From contig OY751493.1 of assembly GCA_963565915.1 (NCBI GenBank), positions 1,054,001 through 1,118,000 of the forward strand: 64,000 bases of DNA, written 5' to 3'. Shown one piece after another: positions 1 to 10,631 of this stretch (positions within the stretch are counted from its first letter, which is position 1; the number at the start of each line of letters is the position of its first letter). The position numbers were made by a program, and so were the translations under genes. The notes beneath the pieces are model-generated. The model was not told the origin of the DNA. It worked only from the letters and a program-made list of their open reading frames with translations, and searched no databases. The DNA comes from Entoloma clypeatum. Lineage: Eukaryota; Basidiomycota; Agaricomycetes; Agaricales; Entolomataceae.

Positions 1-45
1 ACTTAGATCATCGGTGAAGGTACTCCATTGAACACAGAATATCAT

Positions 46-133
46 GCCCGCCTAGCTCAATCGGATAGAGCGTCAGACTTTTAATGCGGGCGGACCAATC
101 TGAAGGCTGCGAGTTCGACCCTCGCGGTGGGCT
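46..133 (+). tRNA. tRNA-Lys (anticodon UUU) with 14-nt intron
   Basis: A complete cloverleaf is visible. The 7-bp acceptor stem pairs 46-52 with 126-132, with the discriminator base T at 133. The D-arm stem is GCTC/GAGC, and the anticodon stem TCAGA (73-77) pairs with TCTGA (99-103). The T-arm is GCGAG-TTCGACC-CTCGC. The anticodon TTT lies at 80-82 and is followed by A83. An intron of 14 nt (84-97) sits one base 3' of the anticodon, the canonical nuclear position, so A98 completes the loop. It decodes AAA/AAG lysine codons. The internal A and B boxes make it its own Pol III promoter. Confidence 0.95.
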
Positions 134-1441
134 ACTTATATTTCAGTCAGCATTTGTTTTTGGTGATGCATATGTACAACAAGTGCAGCGGTACCGGAAG
201 TTGTCGGTATACATCCAAGACCAGTCCTTGAATCAGTACGCGGGAATTTGTGCCCACCCAACTCGACTGGCTACCGGGAAGATAGCCGGTGGTTACGAAA
301 AATCCGCTGCATAAATATAGAAGGGATGTCATGTTCGGTTCTGTCGTGCGTTTTATGGCCTGGAGCGAGGTATCGACAGGGATGAGCACTTGGGGAAGGT
401 CACCAACAGAAACCCCGCATGACCTAAACGGCCACGGCCGATCTGGGGTGAAATCGTGTGCGCTCTTCGATCTCAGGATTAGCCATGAACTGGCGATCGC
501 CCGACGTTTTCGCACTTTCGACGGCAATTGTGACTCCTACCCCCCAAGGAAGAGGCAAGAGAGCACTACTGAGCCGCAGCCGCGAGTCGTGAGGTGCATC
601 CGTCAAGCATCTCCAGTTGTGTGCCTGGAAAAGTCCAGGTCAGTTTTCTGAAAGAAACCAACGGACTTTGGACATCGCTTCTTGAATGGAAAATCGGCGC
701 CCATGTTCATTACGTACACAGATCGTCTTGTGCAGATCTCATGATCCCTCATTGATGCTGCCAGTGGTGAACAAGGTAAATTTGTATGTCCTCGCGAGCC
801 AAGCAGGAGACAGCGGAGTTGACAGCATTCTGATTCTCAAGTGATATTTTGCAGCAATTTTTCCTCAAGAGAGATTGTATGACAGACAAGCAATTAGGAC
901 CACCCTTCCGGATGAACACCCCATCCTGACAGTGCTGTGAATCCAACTGCGGCTTGCAACGTATTGACTCACAAATTTCTGGAAAATGATCCTTTTAGAA
1001 CAGTCAGAGATCAAGACACAGGCGGCGAGGTGTTGGGGATTTCTCGGACCGGACTCCACAACAAAAGGCGGAGCGGTCCGATGACAATTTGCTCCAGAGA
1101 GAACAGCTCGCATAGTATTCCTGTCGTGTTTTGACATATCACTGTAAGGAGAATGTTCGATACAGTAACACAGTATCGGGGATCCTAGCCTTGTGGGGAA
1201 ATCGGAGGAAGTATTGCATCCCTCTACGCAGCTCTTTGTTCTGCTGTAAGATCCCCGGATATGAGTAAAGTAAATATGATAGATGACTTGTACGTCTGTT
1301 TTCTCACCTGACCTCCACAGTACGACTCATAGAGACGGGTCGTGTACGTTGTTTATTATCCTCGTAGGCTCCAACATATTCGCGATAACGAAACGGCCGT
1401 CTATTAGGAAGGGTCAATGACCATGATAACATGTCAACGAA
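134..1441. other. No gene recognised
   Basis: Short open frames occur on both strands, but none shows a known domain, a plausible splice chain or continuity with a neighbour. The part near 1442 is probably the 3' UTR of the kinase-like gene that ends there. Confidence 0.5.
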
Positions 1442-2141
1442 TTATAACTCACTAGGCATGTCATTTTCTTCCGCTCTCCATATGGCCTCCTCTGTCTTCG
1501 ATGCAACGCCAGTCTCAACGTGGCGCTTTACAACTCTTTGCTGCGCCTCGTCGATATCTACCTCAATCAGCCATCTTTCATCCAGGAGAAGTCCAGCCTC
1601 ATTCCAGGGTGCAATCGATAAAAACGTGTAGAGCCCTTCGATGATGACAATGCGATGGCACGGGTGAATCGAGATATCGTCATACGTGGGATCTTTGAGG
1701 GAGTGATCGAAGGACGGAGCGGTAATGACCGGGGTGGTTGGTGTCAATTCTTGCCGTAGGGCGTGAACGAAGGCAACATATCCTGCTGCATCAAATGTCC
1801 AATGTATCCCTCGCCTGTCATGTGCCAATTTGGGATCTGGAAGAGCATCGAGCTGAGCACGACTGAGATGCCACCCATCCAGGCCGACGAGAAGGGCCTT
1901 TGAAGCCACGTTGTTGGAGACAAGAAGCTCGTTGGTATGGCTGGTCAATAGCTTCCCGAATGTTGACTTTCCTGATCCTGGTATGCCTGTGATGCCAACC
2001 AGAAGTCGTGTTGAGGGCGGAGCGCTGAGGAAACCTTCACTTGAGTAGCATGGAAAGCACATTTGTAGACTCTAGAGCATACTTTGCGAGTTTTTCAGTG
2101 AGAAGATGCGCAAGGCTTGCAGCCAGTTTATCCATAACCAT
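1442..2141 (-). CDS. Uridine-kinase/phosphoribulokinase-like P-loop protein (Yfh7-like)
   Basis: The model has two exons, 2067-2141 and 1442-2020, joined through a 46-nt intron that restores the frame between the N-terminal helix (MDKLAASLAHLL) and the P-loop. The Walker A motif GIPGSGKST follows. A GLDGWHLS segment matches the nucleoside-binding DG.H..R region of uridine kinases. Other family segments are the SFDHS strand, the IIEGLY Walker-B-like strand and the RRV..RH lid. The protein is about 200 aa and resembles fungal Yfh7-type kinases rather than classical uridine kinase; its substrate is not known from sequence. The weak point is the donor, GTCTAC, which is poor although reading phase requires it. 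The gene lies head to head with the GH99-like gene, start codons about 157 bp apart. Confidence 0.8.
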
Positions 2142-2298
2142 GATTCTGTGATTTGCAAGGGCTCGGGAGACACACAGAATGGCGGTGGCGGGGTGGCAGT
2201 GCGTGATGCATGATCGATTGATCGTAAAAGTTGTTTGTGGGCAATACAACTCAAGAACAAACGTTCAAACGTTCAACCACCACAAAACACCAACAGAA

Positions 2299-5200
2299 AT
2301 GGATCCAAGTATGAAAGGGAAAAATCTAAAGAGGTATATGTTTTCCGATATCACTGGCTAACAGGCCTAACAGGACTGATGCGGCAGGGCAACTCCATTG
2401 TCGATACAGGACAAATTCCTTGTGGGATATCAAGGATGGTGAGACGGTCTGACTTCGATTGAGGGGTACATCCATAGGTTCTCATCCGAATGGGACTGGG
2501 ATGCCCCTGCCTCAAAATTGGCTAACCTCTTCATTCGCTTAGGTTCACATGCGGTGGAGATGGAGAGCCGGTGGGCCCAGGTGTGTCTTTTTCATTACTG
2601 ATATCGACATCCTACTAATCACTGGTGTTTCGTAGGCCACCATGGATGGCTCCACTGGTTCGATAGTCCCATTCCTTATGGTGGGCGGCCGAATATAGAT
2701 ATCTGGCCAGACGTTACAAGTTACTCTCCATCTGAACTCTTCCCCGCTCCGGGCTTGAAGACAAATTCAGGAGAACAAGTCTTCTTGTTCTCTTCGCGAC
2801 ATCCGAAAACCGTGCAACGGTATGTTTGTATCGAAAACACGTTAATCTCATGAAATTTGAAAATTCACAGGCACTTTCACTGGATGGCCGAACACGGAGT
2901 TGATGGTGCCTTCCTACAGCGTTTCGCAGGTCAGTGTGACTCGGAGTCCGGGAATGAAGGGATCATGCGAATACGTGATGAGGTGGGCGATCGCGTCAGA
3001 GAGGCTGCAGAGAAAGAAGGGAGAGTATTTGCCATCATGTGAGTATCGCTACTAATGGGATAAAAATCACGTACGAAGCTAAATACTCCTCCAGGTACGA
3101 CGTCTCTGGGGTAGCTCCGGATCGTATCCAGCAGATTCTGGAACGCGACTGGATTCATCTCGTCCGCAATAAGGGCATATTGGACAGCCCAAATTATATC
3201 AGGGAGAAAGGAAAACCTGTCGTTGCTCTTTGGGGTATGTTCATTGATTCAGCATTGACTTTCTCGTTTACAGTTTTTCAGGTTTTGGTTTTGATAATCG
3301 CGGCCATACACCAGCACTCGTCCGAGCAATCACAACTTATATCAGGAATGTCACTCCAGGTGGTGCCTACATAATGGCTGGCACACCTGCCCACTGGCGC
3401 ACGGCTGAGAGTGATGCTGATCGAAATCCAGAGTTTCTCGACGTGTGGCTTAATGATTTTGATGCAATTTCACCTTGGACCGTGGGACGCTTCACAGACG
3501 AGCAGGGCGTCGATCATTTTGCTGAAACAAAGATGAAGGGCGATGTTGAGCTGATCAACAGACGCAACGCGGAAGGTGCGCAGAGAAAGATAGATTATAT
3601 CCCAGTAGTTCTTCCAGGAGGATCCGTGAGTTCCCGATATTTTGATCGTCGATCATTGGTGAACTCCTCGTGTATTCAGGGGTTTAATCTCTCTCAAGGA
3701 AAATGGGGATTCAATGATATCAAGCGAAAGGGAGGTCGGTTTTTGTGGAAACAGATCTTTAATGCGAAACATTTAGGGGTTCGAATAATGTATGGAGCCA
3801 TGTGGGATGAGTGAGTTTGATGTTGCTTTTTTTCTAACATTTTTTCAAATTTCTGGAAGATATGACGAAGGAACCGCTTTCATGCCTGTCGTCGAAAGCA
3901 AGAGGATGCTCCCTGTATCTGACCAATTTCCTTTTATGGCACTTGACGAAGATGGATATGATCTTCCGTCCGACTGGTAAATTTTCTATGCATATTCCAT
4001 ACATGAGGCAACTAATACATTATGTTCATTTTAGGTACATGAGAATATGTGGCTTTGCTGCCGAGGGACTTCGGAGTGAACGGCGAATTCATGAAACGTT
4101 TCCGGTCAAAGAATTGCAGGACTATTGGGCGACACGCCCGAGATATGAAGACATTGACCCCAAGTCTCCTGAGTCTCCTGATACCACCTCTGCTTCACTG
4201 AAGGAAGGAAGTGGCTCTGGAGGAAACGGTCAATCTTACCAGGAGTGGTTGTCTGCGCAGAAAGAGGCGAATGAAGAGGCCCCACCGCCTCCATACTCGC
4301 TAGAAGCTGAAGAACCATCAGCTGGACGACCACAGTCTAGTCCCTCCGGCGGTGGAACATTACTTCCCGGGGGGCCGTCAACTTCCGGGACGTTCAATAC
4401 GGCTGGGCCATCACACGTATCAGAGATGACACCGTCGGTGCTCACTCAACCTACAGAACTGAATCCGGGCTCCAGTCAACCTCCGTCAGTCAAGATAGGT
4501 TCACGTCCGCAGCAACCATATACGACCTCTCCGGCTCCTGCAGCATCAACCTCGCATTCCCCACAAGCATTCCAAGCATTCCAGCATTCTCCTGCCGTTT
4601 CATCACTTGCAAACGATTTCGGAAATATTGATATTGCAACGCAATCACAGCAGCCCTCATCGAAAAACTCTTCTATACCTCCGCCCTTGCATCCCGCTCA
4701 TCCGACAGCGTCTGTTAAACCTTACGGAAAACGTCCACAAACAGCACATTCCTCTTTCCCACCACGCCCTGGGTCAATTCCACGACCGCAGTCGCAGCCA
4801 CGTCCTGGATCGCAATCTGGTCCTTATCACCCTCCTCCAATGGCTAACAGCGGATATTCGTCTGTACAAGGGTCTGTGAGACCTCAATCACCACCTGATA
4901 TAGTACCAACACTGAATCAATGGGGTCCCGCTTCGACTCCTCAGCAACATTCTCCACCCGCGGGGCAGTCTTCGTACCCTGGACCACTCGCGGGCGCCCA
5001 ATTAACCCGACCTCATACGTTTAGTGCTTCATCAGCTTCGTCAGCTTCTCTACGGCCTCAGGGAACAGTACACCCTCAACAGGCGCATGTTTCCCCAGCT
5101 GCAGGTCCCGGACCTGCGTCTTATCGTCCACCCTCATCTTCGCAATCTTACGCGTTGTCCTCGTCCTCGCCTTATCCGTCTGTAGGGGCTCCTGTATTCC

Positions 5201-6139
5201 CTGCTACGGGACCTTCTTCTTCTACGCCTGATGGTATTCCTAATCCAGCTGCACCCCTGTTCCCATCTGGCCCCAGCCAGTATCTATACCCATCTGCTGG
5301 TTACCCCGAACAAAATGGACCATCCCCGTTTCCTGTTCATACTAGTTATTCACCACAAGGCCAAAATGACCCAAGTCCTACCTTACCCGAATCTTCGGTG
5401 AACCCCACTGCCGCGCCCTTGGCGTCTTCCTTCCCCAGCGGATCATATCGTCCTGGTCAACCGACCCCTCAGGATTTCCCTTCCACCCAAGGTCCGACTT
5501 ATTTAGGCCAGCCATATGGCGGTCCCGCGTCACCAACATCCCAATACCCTCCGGTCTCATATGGCAACCCGCATTTACCGAACAATGGATCTTCGCAGGG
5601 AGAGGGTTTTCACTTCCCTCAAGCTCAGATCTCATCACACCCTCCTGCGCAAGGATATCAATCGTATTCAGATTTCCCGAGCCATTATGGTCAACAGAGT
5701 TCCTCTTCCCCGTATCATGCTGCATCCCCCTCGGGATGGTTCCCTGGAAGCTCAAGTAATCCAGTACGACCTCCTATGCCTCCTCGTGAGTTGGTTTGAA
5801 ATCGACTATATTTTGAATCTATTGATCTGTATTTCGTCGCTTATACTCGATAGGACCATCTACGACCACCCCATATGCCTACCCAAACTCCCTGAGACCA
5901 TCTCATTCAAGCATGTCGGCCAGTACGTCGACTGGTTCCGGGGCGCTGGGGTTCGCCCTCAGCGCCGTCGATAAGATCGCGGGGAGGAAAACGAGAGAAC
6001 AGTTTGAATCGGGAGTTGGAAGCATTGCGCAGTGTGAGTTGCTTTTGCTCTTTCACTTCGTACGATCGATTTATTGATGACACTTTGGGCCCATGTATTG
6101 ACAGCGGGTAACAAACTTTTCAACAAGCTGACCAAGTAG
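2299..6139 (+). CDS. GH99/GH71-like glycoside hydrolase-type protein with long Pro/Ser-rich tail
   Basis: Twelve exons can be placed with consistent phase: 2299-2333, 2388-2438, 2543-2580, 2636-2819, 2871-3038, 3095-3234, 3282-3625, 3680-3810, 3860-3976, 4035-5785, 5854-6033 and 6105-6139. They give about 1057 aa. The first ~385 residues form a TIM-barrel-like domain with family hallmarks: VGYQGWF near the N-terminus, HGVDGAFLQRF, IMYDVSG, VALWGFGFDNRG, VVLPGGSGFNLS and AMWDEYDEGTAFMP. This is the GH99/GH71-like family, often annotated in fungi as xylosidase/arabinosidase; the real activity is uncertain. No signal peptide is seen, so it may be intracellular. After the domain come roughly 600 residues rich in P, S, Q, Y and G, apparently disordered. 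The last two exons encode a more ordered C-terminus (GALGFALSAVDKIAGRK, then KLFNKLTK). The tail is the odd feature. Confidence 0.88.
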
Positions 6140-7011
6140 GGACGAATGGAGAATAAGAGACATTCTGTGTGGTTTGTTCTTGACTGAGGGGATTCAGGAA
6201 TATTCTAGATGTCATCCATGTCATTTGTCCAGGTACTGATGTGAAACTAAGCATTGTATTTTACACGTTGCAAATTGGTAAATTGAGCTTGTGTTGTGAA
6301 CCTTCGCGGGACAACGAGGTGCGGTTATAATGCCGAAACCCCTGATCTTGATTCATCCAAGATACCCCACCGGGCAGGCAAGTTGAAAGAGGTGGAGTTC
6401 ACATAAGACCGGCATCAGATAGATAAGAATCGCGCACGGTCGACTGCAACCATGAGGTAAAAGGAAGTTGCAGGCGAGCGATCGATACAGGGCTGGGGGG
6501 AATAGGAAAGCGACGAGTCGCCTGGAAGTCGACGTGTCAGGTGTCGTTTTGTTCTGCTTGGAATATTTGTTTTTTCCCGGAGGCAAAGGCTCCTTGGTGA
6601 ATGCACCGACACGAGGGGAACGGGTGACCACAAGTGACCGCCTGAATTTTATTATCTATCAGAAAGAAAAAAAAAGGACGCGAAGATCTGAGGAAGAAAG
6701 GTCGCGAAGTGAGATCCAGCCAAAAAAGGGAAGGGGAATCCGAAAAAAGCTTATATTTGTGGTTACTTTAGTGACGAGATCAGTGAGTTGTATAATTTAT
6801 TAAGGTATCTTTTTGCTTGCCGTAGGTCGCGAAGTCTAAATTAACGGCTGTGTTGCATCTCGCGTACGTAAAAGGTACCGAGAAGTCATCGAGGGTGACG
6901 CCAGGTGTTCGGACTTCTCACCTCGTTCGAACTGCAGACGTATTAGCTGGCGGACGGATATATAACTCCATTGTAGAACGAGCCCTCACCCGCTTTCTAC
7001 GGCCGCCAGCC
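6140..7011. promoter_or_regulatory. Intergenic; promoter of the zinc-finger gene with TATA box
   Basis: No coding sequence is recognised. A TATA-like element (GGATATATAAC) at about 6957-6967 lies some 45-55 bp before the ATG at 7012. This favours 7012 as the start over an in-frame upstream ATG at 6850. A long A/G-rich tract occupies about 6660-6750. Confidence 0.45.
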
Positions 7012-8502
7012 ATGCAGGCGCAGCATTACTCTCTGCCCTTTCACCACCAGCCCTTGTACGACTCAATGTCGGGCATCTACATCGCCCCAGAGGTGTCTAA
7101 CCACTATTTGCCGACAGACGCTTTGGATCACGCTGTCTTCTCCAGGGGATCACCACAGACTTACCCATATCTAAACTATGATTATTTTCCCGACCGCGGC
7201 GACCCGTCCAGGCTTTTCGAGTGCTCGTCGAGCCCCTCCGCCTCAGACGAATGCGCCACCGGAATCACATACCCCGGAATTTCTTGTCCACTTTCTGGCA
7301 GCGTTTTCTCACAGCCCGAGGAAATATCGGACTATGAGCCCCACCGGCAGTGGCAATGGCCTGCTGCTTCCGAATCTCTCCACGGAGTTACTCTAGCATC
7401 TAGCGCGCACAAATCGCAGCCCCGCCTCGACCGCTCAATGATTAAAAGCTCAGTGAACCACGCGGACACTCCAACAATTGTCCTCTCACCTGCGGCTCAG
7501 CTTCCTACTCCCGCTGCTATGGCGGTTTTGCTCAATCCTAACGCACGATCCGAGAGGCAGCCGTCCCAGATTCCGTTCGAGCAGCCGCCCTCTCGCAGTT
7601 CGAACATACAAGTGCCGCAGGTCGCTGTTGCGACAAGGCAGTCCCTTCCATTAGAGCCTGAGCAGACAGATACCGTTGAGGGTGCCTCCCGCGAGAAGAA
7701 ACACGGCTGCACGATGTGCCACAAGCGGTGAGCCAGATTGTCGGCTCAATTTCAACGATCGATTAATGACTCTGCGCGGCATCAGGTTCGATCGACCGAG
7801 CACCTTGAAAAAAGTGAGTAGGCAACACCCTGCGGCTCTAGACCGCTACTAACTCGCCGATCACGTATCAGCATCTGCTTGTCCACACCGGTGAAAAAGG
7901 TGTGTATTGAGATAGGGAAACCTGTCGCATGTACTCCACTTACTTGCTCGGGTGACGTAGCTTTCGTGTGCAACACATGCGGACGTCGCTTTGGAGTAGC
8001 GTCCAACCTGAACAGGCATGTCAAGAGATGCATCCTCAAACCTGTGAACACCTGTTCATCCGGGAAACCCGCTCCTTCTTTACCTTCCCCTCCCAACATG
8101 CCGACCTCACCAGACCAGTCTGCTTCACCCAGCGGTCAATCGCAATGCAGCGCAGGCGTGCGTCAACCTTCGAAGAAAGACCCCAATGTGCCGAAACGCC
8201 GTCGTCGAGCTCCTTCCCCATCGCGATGGATCCCACCCTCCCTTCTGTCATTCAATCTCTCACCGCCGGAAGCGCAAAAGGCGACACCAGTGCCGTTACC
8301 TCCCGTGCGGCGCAATCTACCTCTGGAAGAGCGAGATTCATGGGATGAAAACGTGGCATCGTCGCCGTACCATCCGCGCGGGTGGAAGAACGTGCTTCCA
8401 GGTCCGGCACTACGAATAGACCTTGGGTTTGGGGGTAAAGATGTGAGAAATCTGAACCTGGGAGGGAACGGTGGGTTCATGGGGCGGGTGCTCGTTTTTT
8501 GA
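7012..8502 (+). CDS. C2H2 zinc-finger transcription factor
   Basis: Four exons, 7012-7727, 7786-7813, 7872-7899 and 7961-8502, give 437 aa in frame. Two tandem fingers sit mid-protein. Finger 1 uses C233, C236, H249 and H253; finger 2 uses C261, C264, H277 and C281, so its last ligand is Cys, a C2HC variant. They are joined by the classical HTGEK-type linker. Two 28-nt exons encode the end of finger 1 and the linker. The N-terminal 230 residues are rich in P, S, Y and Q and look like an activation or disordered region. After the fingers comes a basic cluster (KRRRR), a likely nuclear localisation signal. It is presumably a nuclear sequence-specific regulator; targets are unknown. The start was chosen by the TATA box just upstream. 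Confidence 0.87.
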
Positions 8503-9179
8503 TGAAAGATAATGACCGTGACGATGGAACGAACATTCATGAACCCCGTTTTTTCTTTTTTGTTGGGTTACACCGTGGGCGCCAGATCTTGCGTTGGGCG
8601 GGAGTTTTGAACCAGAAGGATCAATGTAATACATACGTTCAAGTGAGGGGCCACTCGATGGGTCTTATTCGATCCCATCAGGGAGCTTGATGGAAATAAA
8701 CGATTTCAAAATTGGGGAAATTCCATTTTGATTTTGATTTCAGCAAGTACGCGACGCCGTCAATGCATTCATCTTTGACGTTATGTCAGAATTGCGATCT
8801 TCACTTGAGAGATCTACTGTATGCATGTAGCTAGGTAGTGTAGCGTTCAAAGGTGAATGGGGAGCCCAATCCGGGAAACCACTGGTAGTACCCTGTGCGA
8901 GACTGTGCGAGATACTCAGTGAGAGACAGAACAACAAAGACTGGCGTCGGGGTGGTTTGTCGTGTGTCCGGCGGTGGGTAATTGAACGTTTTGCGACCAC
9001 ATCGCTCGAGCAGATCCTCTGGATTTGGTGCATTTACCAGTGATCTGCGGGTCCCCAGGCCTCAGGTTCTGCGGTCAAAACGTCGATGAGGTCGGTTTCA
9101 TGAGTTAGTAAGTTACAAATAGATCATTACTCTCATCAGGTCGCCCAATGTCTATGCAACATTAATTCATCTGCAGCAT
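8503..9179. other. Convergent intergenic region, no gene seen
   Basis: The region lies between the zinc-finger gene (+) and the tryptophanyl-tRNA synthetase gene (-), so it should hold both 3' UTRs. Nothing coding was recognised. Confidence 0.5.
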
Positions 9180-10543
9180 CTATGAAAGTCCCAGCCTCGA
9201 CCTAACCTGCCCCAGCGTAACATCTGTGAGCGCCCTCGCCCTCTCGGCCCCCCTCCTCGCAACCTCACTCAAGTACCCACTCTCCCCTCGCAGCCTCTCC
9301 AACTCCCCGCGCGGTCCCCTAAGCACTTCCTCCAGCGCGCTCGCAGTATCATCCTTGAGATCCACATGCCGGCTCGATTCGTACCGCCGCGCGACATCCA
9401 CAACATCCTCGTTCGTACAGGCCGCAAGTATTGTCAAGAGGTTCGCCGTCCCGGGTCGGTTGACGGGGTCGTAAGTGATTCCTGGGATGGAGTCCGTCAC
9501 GGCAGCGCGCAGCTTGGAGTGAATTTGTGGGGCAGTGTCGGTGAGGAGGATACGCGATCTGACGTCTGGGGAGGATTTGGACATTTTGGAGGTTGGGTCT
9601 TTTAGTGAGAGGATGCGTTTCGAGGGGGCTGGTTGTGAACGCGTTAGATCTGTCTGAAAATTTGGTAAGGATGGATAAAAGAAAAAGACGTACTTGATAT
9701 TTGAGTGGGGAAGGGGAAGAGAGGACGAGAGGCTTTGAATGTGCGGTTGAAAGTGTCTGCTAAGTCTCGACACAGTTCAAGGTGTTGAGTCTGGTCTTCT
9801 CCAACGGGGACGTGGGTCGCACTGCCATATACATGAGGGATAGATTGCAGTGGCACTAAGTAGGGCGTACCGGTATGCCAGTATGTCTGCGGCTTGCAGA
9901 ACAGGGTAAGTAAATAGCCCTGCATTTAGCAGGCAGTCATCGACTTCGGATTCATCAGCTGCATTTCGGTATGCTGCTATACGAGACTAGTATATGGAAT
10001 TGTTTGAATAATGTTACGACAATAACACTGTTTTTAAACACACACCTTCCAAGTCGTCATCCGGCGCAACTTTCCGATTGGCGTTATACAATTGAGAATC
10101 CACGCAAGTTCTGCATGTGCTGGGTTCTCAAATCAACTTGAATATCCAAGTGACTTCATAACGAGCAGCGAGCCTTACATGGTCTTGGTGGAACAATATC
10201 GACCTTTTAGGGTCAATTCCAATGGCGAGTAGGGTGGCGAGGGTATCACTTCTCGACGTGGCTAGGGCCTTGGGATCCTGGGGCAACGTCAACGCATGCC
10301 ATCCCACTACGGAGAAAATGAGTTCGTCCTGCGGTGGAGCAGTTTCCTGGAGCTTCACCCAGTTCGATAGAGCGCCGAGGTAGTTGCCTAACTAGGTCGC
10401 TTCAGAATGCAATTATTTTTGAGATTATTCCAAGCACTCACATGAGGTATTCCTGTGGGCTGTATTCCAGAGAAAACGACCTTCCGACTAGCATGCGCTG
10501 CAAACGAAGTCCCAAAGCAGCGGCGCGCCAGCCCAAATGCCAT
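9180..10543 (-). CDS. MSW1: Mitochondrial tryptophanyl-tRNA synthetase
   Basis: Six exons with exact phase closure: 10442-10543, 10179-10391, 10046-10126, 9871-9986, 9694-9821 and 9180-9628, giving 362 aa. It charges mitochondrial tRNA-Trp. Both class I signatures are present: PTGIPHLGN at about residues 29-37 (HIGH equivalent, split by intron 1) and KMSKS at 228-232. Between them lie [22 protein letters not shown] and [12 protein letters not shown], all typical of bacterial/mitochondrial TrpRS. The N-terminus ([10 protein letters not shown]) is basic and amphipathic, consistent with mitochondrial import; an in-frame ATG at 10579 would extend it by 12 residues. The length fits the organellar form. 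It is divergent from the RSC-type gene, ATGs 88 bp apart. Confidence 0.95.
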
Positions 10544-10631
10544 GGTCGACGTTGTGGACGACGCGAAGTGGTGTGACATGTCGTAAACGTGACATGACAC
10601 AGCGAATTTGACGCAGCTCTCTAGCTCCAAC

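Noticed and set aside
7878..8502. Separate 207-codon gene downstream of the zinc-finger exon
   Set aside because: It is exon 4 of the zinc-finger gene plus upstream intron sequence.
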